NCBI RefSeq assembly: GCF_900236475.1
Contig: NZ_LT963352.1
Coordinates: 2,914,001-2,978,000, forward strand
Source of the DNA: Streptomyces chartreusis NRRL 3882
Lineage (GTDB): Bacteria; Actinomycetota; Actinomycetes; Streptomycetales; Streptomycetaceae
Direction: 5' to 3'
Length of the DNA: 64,000 nucleotides
Both the position numbers and the translations under genes were made by a program. Positions 18,885 to 27,545 of this stretch are shown piece by piece. Every line of letters begins with the position of its first letter. Position 1 is the stretch's first letter. The notes under the pieces were generated by a model. It did no database searches, was not told the origin of the DNA, and worked only from the letters and a program-made list of their open reading frames with translations.

Positions 18885-21800
18885 CGTGCTTCACCGTCCG
18901 GTATCCCCCGCGCACGATGCAGGTGGCGGCGACCACGCGTATCGAAGGGCGGCTCAGTGCCTCCGTCAGATCCCGTCCCACGGCCACGTCCAGCAGGTAG
19001 CTTTCGGTGTCGCCCAGCAGGTGGCCGGCCGCACTGCGTGCCTGCGCCTGCGCGGTCGCGATCGCGAGTTGCTGCTGTGCCTGCTCCTGCGCCTTAGCGC
19101 ACTTGCTCATCAGGTCGGTTGCCTGGACCAGGTGGGCACGGGCCACCTGCTCGGCTGCTTCTGCTGTCTGTCGGTATTCCTGCCAGCCTCCGAACACGGC
19201 GACCAGTTCGCCGTGGTTCTTGACGTTGTAGTTCTGATCTCCTCGCCTGCCATAGGGAGCATCCAGCCAGGCGCAGGCCTTCGGGTCAGTCAGAGCGATA
19301 TGGTGCCCGGCAGGCACCCACACCTTGCGGGTGAACGGGGGAAGCAGTCGGTCAGCCTGGCGTCGCAGGGCTCGCCCGGCCTCGGGCACGTCGGCGACAC
19401 GCCGCAGAGCGGCACTGATGTCGGCTTCCACGAGGTACTCGAGCCCGAAGTAGGCTTCATCTCCTGTACGGCAGGTGGGGTCAAAGCGCCGGAAGGCCGT
19501 CGCCTGACCGCGTTCGTCGGCGAAGACAATGTCGGCGAGCATGTCCACGAACGGGTTGCCCGAGCGGAAGAGCCGGGTTCCCGGGGCGCGCAGAGCAGTG
19601 GAGCGGTTGAAGACACCCTGGGCCATGTGGGGATGAATGCGTTCGGCGGCTGCTTTGTAGCGCCGTGGGTCGATCAGCGGATGCGAGGAGGCAACGTCGA
19701 ACCGGTCACGCTGGTGGCCGGCGACGGTGCGTGTGTCATGCCGAAAACGCAGTCCGCCACTGCCGTCATCGGCGTAGTGCACCAGGCTCTCACGCAGGCG
19801 GCGCCAGTCCTGCTCCAGGCGATCGAGCGCGCTCGTGGTCTGACGGGCCTGTTCAGACGTCTCGTGTATGGACTCCAGCATGTCCATGGTGTCGATGTCC
19901 CGCTTGGCCTGGCGCAGTTCCTCGCGCACGCTGGGCGCCAGGGTCGTCAGCCCCGCGGGACCGTCGTCGAGGGCCTGGCGCCACACGCGGGTCAGCCCTT
20001 CAGCGATGGTGTCCTGCAGGGTCGAGACGGACGCGGTAAACAGGTCGTATCCCTCGTGGAGCAGGCTCGCCCAGGCCCCGCAGAACGCCTCGTTCCCTTC
20101 GCGATCGCCGATGCGGAACTGCTGCGCCGGTCGGTTCTGCCGCAGCGATTCCACCCCCCGGTAGCGATCCACCCGTCCGATCCGCTGTTCCAGGCGGTTA
20201 GGGGACCACGGCAGCCGCACGTGTACCACCACGTCTGCAACCTGCAGGTTCAACCCGTCCTCAGCCGAGGCGTCAGCGACGAGCACCTGGCACAGGGCGG
20301 CGTTCTGCGAAGTACGCCAGGTCTGCACGACCTGCTCGCAAGCGTCCGCGCTGGTGGCTGTGGTGTGCAGGCCCACCACAGCGTCGGGGGCCTGGGCGCT
20401 GAGCGCTGCCGCTACTTGGGCGGCCAAGGTTCCCGGGCCGCAGAAGATCACCGCCCTGGTTCCGGGACGCACGACTGGCAGCAATGCTTTGGTCAGGGCC
20501 GTGGGTGCGGCGGTGCGAGGCAAGTCAGCGCGCTGCTTGCTGTAGGTCTCCCCCAGTTTTCTTTCCCGGGAAAGGGTTGCCGGTGCCGCAAGCAGGAGTC
20601 GCTCCTGCTCGGTCAGTCCGGCTCGGTCGGCGGCTTGTCGATCGCCGTGTGTGCGCCAACGCAGCGCGCACAGCAGGTCTTCCATCAGGCCGCCGGCCCG
20701 AGAGGCAAGCACCGCCAGCGCCATGGCGTAGGCCGAGTGCTGAGTGTCGTCGGCCGCGGTGTCTACCAAGTGGTCGGCGATCAGCGTGCGCCACTCCAGC
20801 AGCAGCGCCTGACCGAGGTGGTGCTCGCCAAAATCCACCGCGAGCAGACGCGGACGGGTGCGTCCTCTCACTTCATAAGGCACAAGCTCCGTCTCTTCGT
20901 CGTCGCGCAGCACGGAGGCGCGGCGGTGGCGGATGACCCGTCGGTGTAGGCGATAGGTCTCGCTGAGATGAGCCCTCAAAGCCTCGACTCGCAGGACCAA
21001 TTCTGGGGCCTGATCCTCGTTTGCCAACTCGTCATCGTCGTTGAGGAGAGCCAGCACATCGGTGGCCAATGCCTCAAAGCGCTCGTCGGACGGCAGGAGT
21101 TCCCGCAGGCTATCGATGGTCATCGGCAGCAGCGTGGGGAAATAGGCGTCCAACTGAAACACGCCGTCGGCAAGGTCCTTACGCCGCTGGTAGCGCTCCT
21201 CGAAGGAGGCGCGGTCGTCCCAGCGGTACAGCTTCTCGTCCAGCAGATGCAGCAGACCCAGGTGAGTGACGTAGTGAGAGGTCACCGGGGTGGCCGACAG
21301 CAGCAGGAGGCGCGTGGCCGTGTGCGCGATGCCGCACAGCTCACGGTAGGGCGATTGCGTCGGCTCCGTGATGTCGTGGACGAGGAGGTGGGCCTCATCG
21401 ACAACAAGCAGGTCGGCGTCGCGATAGCCCGCCCACTTGTGCGGCGTGTCGTGCGCGGTGAAGGTGATGCGCGCCTCGGGAAAGTCATCGATGAAGAACC
21501 TCTCAAGCATTTCCCCACGCCACTGCCTCACCAAGGACGCTGGTGCCATGACGACAACACGCGCGTGAGGGTTGTCGATCAGAGTCTGACGAATGACGTA
21601 GCCGGCCTGGATGGTCTTTCCGAGCCCGACCTCGTCGGCCAGCAAGTAGCGTTGCACCGGGTCGGACAGGACGGTCAAAGCGGCCTGCACCTGGTGGGGG
21701 TAGATCTCCGCCGCAGAAGACAGCAACGCGGGGATGCTTCCACTGGCCCCACGCTGAGCAATGAGGCTGTGCAGCATGGGCAAGCGGGCATCGTGGAAGT

Positions 21801-22185
21801 AACCGGACTCGTTCCCGCCGGCTCCCAGGGTCGCGACCGGATTCTTTACGGGCCGGTCCCAGCGCACGTGCAACTCCGCCGCTCGAACCGGCAGGTGCAC
21901 GTCCGGATGGTTGGGGAACTGCACATAATACACACCGGGGTCACTCCCCCGCACCCGGCCCACGATCCACACGCCGGTGCTGGGATCACGCCGGTAGACA
22001 CGGGTCTCCTCCGGCAAAGACACCGGCGTGCACAAGCGCGCAGCGATGCGTTGCGTGTGGGCAACGGGCTCCGCTATCGATTCGAAGTAGTCAACCTGGA
22101 CACTCTCCCCCTCAACTGCTGCGACTCGACCCATTCCCGGAGAACCGGCAAAGCGGACAAAATCCCCCACCCTTAGCCTTGACAT
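18877..22185 (-). CDS. dpdE: DpdE, SNF2-family ATPase/helicase
   Basis: A 1,102-residue Swi2/Snf2 ATPase, first gene of the restriction operon. About 110 N-terminal residues form small beta-barrel (Tudor/SH3-like) repeats (VGDFVRFAGSPGMGRVAAVE). Then come motif I DEVGLGKT at 184-191, motif II DEAH at 263-266, motif III SATP, and motif VI QRIGRVDR in the second RecA domain; a helical C-terminal region follows. I choose ATG 22185 (MSRLRVGDF), preceded by GAAGGAAG; the frame stays open to a TTG at 22416, but that stretch does not look coding. SNF2 enzymes such as RapA and DISARM DrmD move on double-stranded DNA; this one probably scans for missing modification. Confidence 0.88.
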   Translation of the reverse strand: MSRLRVGDFVRFAGSPGMGRVAAVEGESVQVDYFESIAEPVAHTQRIAARLCTPVSLPEETRVYRRDPSTGVWIVGRVRGSDPGVYYVQFPNHPDVHLPVRAAELHVRWDRPVKNPVATLGAGGNESGYFHDARLPMLHSLIAQRGASGSIPALLSSAAEIYPHQVQAALTVLSDPVQRYLLADEVGLGKTIQAGYVIRQTLIDNPHARVVVMAPASLVRQWRGEMLERFFIDDFPEARITFTAHDTPHKWAGYRDADLLVVDEAHLLVHDITEPTQSPYRELCGIAHTATRLLLLSATPVTSHYVTHLGLLHLLDEKLYRWDDRASFEERYQRRKDLADGVFQLDAYFPTLLPMTIDSLRELLPSDERFEALATDVLALLNDDDELANEDQAPELVLRVEALRAHLSETYRLHRRVIRHRRASVLRDDEETELVPYEVRGRTRPRLLAVDFGEHHLGQALLLEWRTLIADHLVDTAADDTQHSAYAMALAVLASRAGGLMEDLLCALRWRTHGDRQAADRAGLTEQERLLLAAPATLSRERKLGETYSKQRADLPRTAAPTALTKALLPVVRPGTRAVIFCGPGTLAAQVAAALSAQAPDAVVGLHTTATSADACEQVVQTWRTSQNAALCQVLVADASAEDGLNLQVADVVVHVRLPWSPNRLEQRIGRVDRYRGVESLRQNRPAQQFRIGDREGNEAFCGAWASLLHEGYDLFTASVSTLQDTIAEGLTRVWRQALDDGPAGLTTLAPSVREELRQAKRDIDTMDMLESIHETSEQARQTTSALDRLEQDWRRLRESLVHYADDGSGGLRFRHDTRTVAGHQRDRFDVASSHPLIDPRRYKAAAERIHPHMAQGVFNRSTALRAPGTRLFRSGNPFVDMLADIVFADERGQATAFRRFDPTCRTGDEAYFGLEYLVEADISAALRRVADVPEAGRALRRQADRLLPPFTRKVWVPAGHHIALTDPKACAWLDAPYGRRGDQNYNVKNHGELVAVFGGWQEYRQTAEAAEQVARAHLVQATDLMSKCAKAQEQAQQQLAIATAQAQARSAAGHLLGDTESYLLDVAVGRDLTEALSRPSIRVVAATCIVRGGYRTVKHDG

Positions 22186-22985
22186 TGCAACTTCCTTCAC
22201 AAGGCGTTCACATCCAGCCGGTTGAAGCGTAAACCGCACCACCGACAATCGCCGGGTAGGTGCCCGCTCCACGGCGATCACCAGGTAACGAAGTCCCCGA
22301 TCGCCTGCTGGAAGCTCGCGCCTGCCCTCCCACCGTCGCCCTCCCCAGACGACTTGTACCAGCCCACTACCCCCCGAACCCCCTCCCGGGCGCAGAGGGC
22401 GAGCGCGCGATAACAATGATCTTCAACTTTCATAATGCATGCAGTTGGTCCGGTCAATGCAGTACACGTGAGCGAGTGCGCAAACTTCGAGGCAACTAGC
22501 GCAGGAGTCGATGCGGTGCACGCTGGGGTGTCGCTCAAGCGGGGCGAGAAGTCCCCTGCTGGTGTCGCCGCGTTTCAGGTGGGCAAGGTCAGTGGGTGCG
22601 GGCGGCGCCCAGGACCAACACACGTTCGGGCGGGATCCTGCCCGTCGCCGGGTCCCCATCCGCCGGGGCATGCCTGGGATGAGGCCACGAGAGTCGATCG
22701 GGCAGCCATACCAGGGGATGGCGGACAGCGGTGCACCGCAGAGCGGCTGGCCTGTGAAGTGGGCCGCTGTCCTACCGGTGCAAAAGCACCCGCGTTCTCT
22801 TCGACCTACGCTGGCGCGCCCTCGTGCCGGAGCTTACCGCCGGGAACGCTGCCCCTGAATGGACGTGCGCCGCAACCTCCAACTCCTCGACGAGTTCCTC
22901 GCATCGCCCCGTTCGGCCATTCGCGGGCATGCAGCAAAGCCCACCGCTGGGTGGGGGCGATGGGCGGGAGGTGCGGTGTAGTCGG
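22186..22985. other. Non-coding gap with dpdE promoter and leader; possible gene remnant
   Basis: About 800 bases between the two minus-strand dpd operons. The left part would be a leader of roughly 240 bases for dpdE (see the promoter at 22429-22457). In the right part the plus strand has a 40-codon frame at 22859-22981 beginning MDVRRNLQLLDEFLASPRSA, with plausible amphipathic helix composition; it has no good ribosome site and could be the decayed start of a lost gene. No RNA gene was recognised. Confidence 0.5.
22429..22457 (-). promoter_or_regulatory. Sigma-70-type promoter for the dpdE-D operon
   Basis: On the minus strand TTGACC (22452-22457) and TATGAA (22429-22434) are separated by 17 bases, in an AT-rich patch that stands out from its surroundings. 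Transcription would begin near 22422, giving a leader of about 235 bases before the dpdE ATG. Predicted by eye only. Confidence 0.5.
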
Positions 22986-23013
22986 TTCGTCGTGCCCGAG
23001 AGGGCACGACGAA
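22986..23013. terminator. Strong hairpin terminator after dpdB'
   Basis: TTCGTCGTGCCC-GAGA-GGGCACGACGAA, a perfect 12-base-pair stem with a four-base loop, 13 bases downstream of the stop of the second dpdB gene. It should end the dpdC-B-A-B' transcript and isolate it from the restriction operon. There is no clear U-tract, as is common in Streptomyces. Confidence 0.75.
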
Positions 23014-23026
23014 CGCGATCAGGTAG

Positions 23027-24130
23027 TCAGCCCCGTACGGTGCGGACCAGCAGGTCCGTGAGCAGGCGGATGTCGTTGGGGGTGTTTTGCAGGCCGTTCC
23101 ATCGGCGCTGCTCGCCCTCGGCGAAGCGCCACATGCCCGAGGTCCAGGCGGTCACCGGCATCAGGCCGAGGACAGCGTTGCGGACCTGATCGCAGTCGAC
23201 GTCTTCGGCAGGCATGCCGTCGGTGAGGGCGTCCATGACGAAGCCCATGGCCTGGATGCCCACGCCGTGGGTAAGGCGGGATTGGCGGGGCGGGAGTTTC
23301 CAGGCGTCGCTGAAGGTCTCCTTCACGATGGTCCAAAAGGAGCGCAGGTGCAGCAGCATGCGTTCGACGTCGCCAGAGCCATCTTCGGGATTGCGGTACT
23401 GGTAGAGGGCGCCTTCGAAGAGGCTATGTTCCAGCATGCGCAGCAGGCTGGTGTCCTTGATGTTGCCGTCGGGTGAGGTGGGGCTGGCTACCCGGCCGTA
23501 GAAGGGGCCTTGGCCGTCGGTGTTGAGGCGGGTCATCAACTGGGCCGGCAGGCGCTTGCGGGCGTATGCGGGGGGCAGGTGTCCGCTGGTTTCGGGCAGC
23601 AGTTCGTGGATGAGGCCCTTGGGTAGCGGCTTGGTGGAGTTGACCAGGATGAACTGCGAGCGCTGGTCTTCTTGGTTGTCGGCGATGAATCCGACGGCGG
23701 CGACGGGAAATTCGACGAGGTCGGCGTCGCGGATGGCGGCGCTTCGCTGCTGCCCGTCCACGATGAGGGCGGGCTTGTCCTGGTCGGTGAGGGATTCGTC
23801 GACGGGGATGACGAGGACGCCGGGGACGGAGTAGTCCACGCCGGCGTTGGGGCGGACCCCGGTTTCGAAGCGGACGGTGTCGTCGAAGGCGAGGACGAGG
23901 GCGTTGGGGAGCATGGCGTCCTCGGATTCGAGGTAGCGGCGGATGCCCCGGATATGGCTGAGGACCTCGGGGCGCTGGTAGCCCTTCAGGTTGCTGTCAT
24001 CGTCGCGGCGGACGCGGGAGACGGCGGCGAAGCTGTGGAGTTTCTTCCCGTCGATGGCAAAGCAGTAGATTTTTCGGTTGCCTTGACGTACTTCGAGGGC
24101 GGGAAGCCTCAGCTCATATCGGTCGGCCAT
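23027..24130 (-). CDS. Second DpdB-like protein (DGQHR/ParB-like), paralogue of the gene at 25396-26529
   Basis: A 367-residue protein of the DGQHR family (DndB/DpdB relatives, ParB-like fold). The defining motif reads VDGQQRS at about residues 124-130, with GYQRPE at 50-55. In Salmonella, DpdB acts with DpdA and ATP to place preQ0 in DNA. This copy lies after dpdA (48-base gap) with its own AGGAG ribosome site, while another DpdB-like gene lies before dpdA. The two share motif order and most conserved blocks but differ along their length, so this is not a recent duplication. Whether both are needed, act as a heterodimer, or this one is regulatory like DndB is open. Confidence 0.8.
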   Translation of the reverse strand: MADRYELRLPALEVRQGNRKIYCFAIDGKKLHSFAAVSRVRRDDDSNLKGYQRPEVLSHIRGIRRYLESEDAMLPNALVLAFDDTVRFETGVRPNAGVDYSVPGVLVIPVDESLTDQDKPALIVDGQQRSAAIRDADLVEFPVAAVGFIADNQEDQRSQFILVNSTKPLPKGLIHELLPETSGHLPPAYARKRLPAQLMTRLNTDGQGPFYGRVASPTSPDGNIKDTSLLRMLEHSLFEGALYQYRNPEDGSGDVERMLLHLRSFWTIVKETFSDAWKLPPRQSRLTHGVGIQAMGFVMDALTDGMPAEDVDCDQVRNAVLGLMPVTAWTSGMWRFAEGEQRRWNGLQNTPNDIRLLTDLLVRTVRG

Positions 24131-24178
24131 TCATATCTCCTGACAGGATTTTTAAGAAAAGCTGGGTGGCGGTGAAGT

Positions 24179-25399
24179 CTATCCGAAGGTGAGTTGTCTC
24201 ATCTTCGCCTCGAGCACGGTGAGATTGTGGAATCCGCGGCGCTTGTTGCGTTCACTGCCGCGGAATATGGCGATTTCGATTCCGTGCTTTTTACACAGGG
24301 CGCAGAGGCAGGTGCGCCAGGGTGCATCACTGAGGGTGCGCTCGTAGTACTCGAGGTAGCTTTTCTTTTTCGAGCCGAGGACGAGGTTTTCGTAGGTGGC
24401 GAGGGCACTCATTACTTCTTCGAGTGCTGTTTCTTCTTGGTCGAATGCGCGGAGGGCGCGCAGGCAGTCTCGTTCGGCGATGATGGCTTCGGCTTGGGAG
24501 ACGTGGCCGGAGAGGATGAGGCGTTTGAGGGCGGGGTTGCCGTCGACTTGGGGGACGCGGATGGCGGTGTAGGAGTCGGTAGCAGTGTGGTAGTTGTTGC
24601 GGTCGTCCATGAAGGCCTGGCGGAAGGCGCTGGTGCTGTCGAAGCTGGCCACGCCGTGGCGGGCGAACTGTTCCATGCTGTCGACGCGGTTGATGCCGAG
24701 CAGGTGGAGTTCGGTGTCGTGGTTGCGTACGGCGTCGATGGCGCGCAGGCAGGCGAGGATCTCGTGGGACTTGAGGGGGACCATTCCGCCGAGGGCGATG
24801 CGCCGGTATCCCATTTTCTGTAGTTGGGCGACGGAATGGGCGTAGCTGTCGGGTCCCCATCCCTGGGCGGCGCCGACGGGTTGGAAGCGGGCGCCGTGTT
24901 TTTTTGTGGCGGCGAGGAAGTTTTCGGCAAGTTCGAGGGAGATCTGCTGGCGTTCCACCCAAGCCGCTTCGGGTTCCGTATCGGATTCTTGGGGGATGTA
25001 GCCGAAGATGATGTGGTCGATGCTGATGCCGGCGTCGAATCCGCAACGGCCATAGAAGTCGATGACTTCGTCGACTTCGTACGGGGGGCGTTCTTCGTCG
25101 ATGTAGTTGAAGGCGCCGCAGTCGCCGATGGTGGAGCAGGTGTCGGGGAGGCGGAAGAAGTTCCTCACGCCCAGGCGGTAGAGGCGCTCGCGCTGCGGGG
25201 CGGAGTATTTTCCTGCGCCCTTCATAGATCCGTCGACAACCGCCTTGCTGACGAGGATCCCGTCATACGGAATCGGCGTCACGGCCTGGTGGGCGTAGAC
25301 GTCATCGCGCTGACGGACTCGGTAGGGCGAGTACTCGTCGTTGATGAAGTCGTAAGTGGGGCTCACCAGGTCCTGGCTGTCAGGGAAATAGAATTTCAC
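24179..25399 (-). CDS. dpdA: DpdA, DNA guanine transglycosylase (TGT-like) inserting preQ0
   Basis: A 406-residue member of the queuine tRNA-ribosyltransferase superfamily that, as DpdA, exchanges guanine in DNA for preQ0. Visible: DCGAFNYIDE with the likely catalytic Asp at about residue 93 (DSGGFQ in tRNA enzymes), GGMVPLKSHEI, FDSTSAFR with a candidate nucleophile Asp at about 254 (FDCVxPTR equivalent), and a zinc-site-like CLCALC followed by His about 21 residues on near the C-terminus. I choose GTG 25399, which overlaps the upstream dpdB stop (GTGA); the frame continues further upstream inside dpdB but makes no sense there. Sandwiched between two dpdB-type genes and transcribed with dpdC. 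Confidence 0.93.
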   Translation of the reverse strand: MKFYFPDSQDLVSPTYDFINDEYSPYRVRQRDDVYAHQAVTPIPYDGILVSKAVVDGSMKGAGKYSAPQRERLYRLGVRNFFRLPDTCSTIGDCGAFNYIDEERPPYEVDEVIDFYGRCGFDAGISIDHIIFGYIPQESDTEPEAAWVERQQISLELAENFLAATKKHGARFQPVGAAQGWGPDSYAHSVAQLQKMGYRRIALGGMVPLKSHEILACLRAIDAVRNHDTELHLLGINRVDSMEQFARHGVASFDSTSAFRQAFMDDRNNYHTATDSYTAIRVPQVDGNPALKRLILSGHVSQAEAIIAERDCLRALRAFDQEETALEEVMSALATYENLVLGSKKKSYLEYYERTLSDAPWRTCLCALCKKHGIEIAIFRGSERNKRRGFHNLTVLEAKMRQLTFG

Positions 25400-26529
25400 G
25401 CGGCTTTTGCCTTTTCCTGCACATAGATACGGAGAAGATAGTTCGACAGGGTGCTGATGTGGCGGGGGTTGTTTTGGAGTTCGTTCCAGGGGGTGTTCAG
25501 GTCGGGCCAGCGTCCCTGGGTCCAGCGGCAGTGCGGAGCGATCAGGGCGAGTTCCGCCCGCGCCAACTCCACGGCATGGGGTGAGGCGGGGTCGATGGCC
25601 ATCATGACGCGGTCCATCAGACGTCCCATGGAGCGGATGCCCACGCCGTGCATCAGCCGGGACCGGGTCGCCGGCAGGCCCCATGCGTCGGGGAAGGTGT
25701 CACGCACCGCGGTCCAGTAGACGACGAGGATCTGGCGAATGGTGGCGGTGTCGACCGTGCCGTTGGACAGGTTCTTGTAGGGAAAGAAGGCGCCTGAAGG
25801 AGAGTTGAGGGATTCCTGAATCGCGGTGGTGAGGCTGTTGTCCGTGACGACGGCGTCCGCCTTCTGTTCGGCCGTGGTGGAGGGGCGGCGCACCAGGCCC
25901 CGAAAGGGTGAGTCTTTGTCGTGGTTGAGGGCCTCGACCAGGACGGAGGGGAGTTTGCGGGCGGATAGCTTGGTCGGCAGCAGGGTGCCGACTTCCGGGA
26001 GGAGTTCGGTGACCAGGTTGGTGGGCAGCGGGGAGACCGTGTTCACGCGCAGGAACTGGTCGCGTTGGGTTTCCAAATCTTCGGCGACGAACCCGGCGAT
26101 GGTCACGGCCAGGCGGGTGTTGCGGGTGCGGGCCAGGGCGAGGCTGCGCTGCTGGCCGTCGACGATCCAGGCCGGCCGGGGGGCCTCGGGGGCGTCGGGC
26201 AGGGGAATTTCCAGCGTGCCCGAGGTGCACAGGCCGTCGCTGCTGCCAGGGCCCGGGCTGGACTTGAACCGCACGCTGGAGGGCAGCGCCATGATCAGCC
26301 CGTTGGGAAACAGGACCTCCTCGCCGTCGAGGTACTCGAGGATCTGCTTCACGTGCTGCTTTTTTTCGGGGCGTTGGTAGCCGATCAGTTTGCCGGCCTC
26401 GTCCCTCGAGATGCGTGCCACGTCGGCGACTTGGCGTACCTCCTCGGCCGCCAGGGTGAACACGTACAGGGGGATCGTGGGGTGCTGCTCGATCCGCAGG
26501 GCCCGGCGTTTAAGCACAAGGGAGGTCAT
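25396..26529 (-). CDS. dpdB: DpdB, DGQHR/ParB-like partner of DpdA
   Basis: A 377-residue DGQHR-family protein. The motif reads VDGQQRSLA at about residues 123-131, and GYQRPEKK is at 50-57. In the characterised Salmonella system DpdB has ATPase activity and is required with DpdA for inserting the 7-deazaguanine base. It overlaps dpdC upstream (ATGA) and dpdA downstream (GTGA), so all three are translationally coupled. Of the two DpdB-type genes here, this one is the likelier functional equivalent because of that coupling; the other follows dpdA. Confidence 0.85.
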   Translation of the reverse strand: MTSLVLKRRALRIEQHPTIPLYVFTLAAEEVRQVADVARISRDEAGKLIGYQRPEKKQHVKQILEYLDGEEVLFPNGLIMALPSSVRFKSSPGPGSSDGLCTSGTLEIPLPDAPEAPRPAWIVDGQQRSLALARTRNTRLAVTIAGFVAEDLETQRDQFLRVNTVSPLPTNLVTELLPEVGTLLPTKLSARKLPSVLVEALNHDKDSPFRGLVRRPSTTAEQKADAVVTDNSLTTAIQESLNSPSGAFFPYKNLSNGTVDTATIRQILVVYWTAVRDTFPDAWGLPATRSRLMHGVGIRSMGRLMDRVMMAIDPASPHAVELARAELALIAPHCRWTQGRWPDLNTPWNELQNNPRHISTLSNYLLRIYVQEKAKAA

Positions 26530-27422
26530 CGGGGGCCAATCGTTGCTGTGTACAGGTCCGCGAAGCGCTTTTGTTCACAGGCCATTCCCTGGTCTCGCAG
26601 CAGGCGCAGCAGGCGGGTGCGGGAGTAGCCGGGGTGACTGTCCTTCGACTGCTCGATGAAGTCGATCACGGCTTCGTCCGTCATCGGCCGGCGCTCGTAG
26701 CGTTCGGGGCGGGCGACCTGATCGACCCAGTCTCTCCAACGCTGCTGTGCGCTGGAGGTGATGAGGTGGCCGGGCGTGCAGCGCTCAAGCCAGGAGGCCG
26801 CCATGCGGACGTTCAAGCTGGTGCGGGTGCCGCCCAGGGCGTGGCGCAGGGCGGCGTTGGCCGGCACGCGCACGATGCCGTCCAGCTCGCAGGCGCCCCC
26901 GACCAGCACCACCTCGGCTCCCGTGGCCGCCAGCGCGGCAAGGTCACGGTGCATGGCCCCTGCGTAGGTCTCGGACAGCACCACCAGCGCCCGGCCGGCA
27001 GCGGCTGCGATCTGGGGCAGCTGACAACTGGCGTCCAAGCGTTGCAGATGGTCCCACCAGTCAGCGGCCTGCGCGCTGGAGGAAGCCACGGAATCTGCAT
27101 GTCGGGGCAGGAAAGTCGCCGCGTAGGAGGGTGCGAGGCTGGAGACTGGTCGCAGGCCCAGACCGGCCGAGGCCACGTAGAGACGGGGAACAAAACCGGC
27201 CCGAGATGCGGCTTTTGTGAGAACTTGGGCGCGCCGCCACTGGTCTCCCTGATACAGGTCCTCCAGCGCGATGCGCGGTCCTGGCGCGGCGTGCAGGCGG
27301 CGAGCCCATTCCACGGCCCGCTCCGCGAGGTCCGTCTTGGGCAGGGCGCGGGCCTGCAGTGGGGCCTCGGGGGGCGAGGTCTTCCGGTCCGTGCACGTGA
27401 CCACGATGGGCAACTCGTTCAC
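26526..27422 (-). CDS. dpdC: DpdC, YaaA/DUF328-like protein converting preQ0 in DNA to the amide
   Basis: A 298-residue protein beginning (M)NELPIVVTCTDRKT. The pattern of a Cys-containing first strand, then LEDLYQGDQWRRA, then YVASAGLGLRPVSSLAPSYA matches the YaaA/DUF328/DUF6884 superfamily, to which DpdC has been linked. In Salmonella DpdC turns the preQ0 already in DNA into 7-amido-7-deazaguanine. Start GTG 27422 is chosen because the longer frame would run antisense through queC; the stop overlaps the dpdB ATG. First gene of the modification operon, divergent from queC with a 123-base gap. The superfamily match is by eye and moderate; the position strongly supports it. Confidence 0.72.
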   Translation of the reverse strand: MNELPIVVTCTDRKTSPPEAPLQARALPKTDLAERAVEWARRLHAAPGPRIALEDLYQGDQWRRAQVLTKAASRAGFVPRLYVASAGLGLRPVSSLAPSYAATFLPRHADSVASSSAQAADWWDHLQRLDASCQLPQIAAAAGRALVVLSETYAGAMHRDLAALAATGAEVVLVGGACELDGIVRVPANAALRHALGGTRTSLNVRMAASWLERCTPGHLITSSAQQRWRDWVDQVARPERYERRPMTDEAVIDFIEQSKDSHPGYSRTRLLRLLRDQGMACEQKRFADLYTATIGPR

Positions 27423-27545
27423 TGCGGTTCGACCTCTAGCTTCCGTAACTCGTATCTTGTTGTGGTTACTGTAGCCGGTAGTTAAGACGGTAGTCTGCCA
27501 CTGCCTCAACGGAGGCAACTGGACCTCAGATAAGGGAGTGACAGC
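27423..27545. promoter_or_regulatory. Divergent promoter region between dpdC and queC
   Basis: These 123 bases must hold promoters for both the modification operon (leftward) and the preQ0 operon (rightward). For queC, TTGTGG and TAAGAC 17 bases apart (about 27460-27490) are a weak candidate, and AAGGGAG lies upstream of the ATG. The shared control region would allow precursor supply and modification to be co-regulated. No preQ1-riboswitch structure was recognised. Confidence 0.6.

Noticed and set aside
16257..20949. Long plus-strand open frames opposite dpdF and dpdE (16257-18098 and 18808-20949)
   Set aside because: Both lie antisense to helicases with complete motif sets, and their compositions are typical of shadow frames.
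22186..22416. N-terminal extension of dpdE to a TTG at 22416
   Set aside because: The extra 77 residues are Gly/Arg-rich without structure, the start is TTG without a ribosome site, and the downstream ATG has GAAGGAAG. The predicted promoter would leave almost no leader.
22435..23061. Plus-strand 208-codon frame in the gap between dpd operons
   Set aside because: No ribosome site, irregular composition, and it runs across the 12-bp terminator hairpin and into the antisense of dpdB'.
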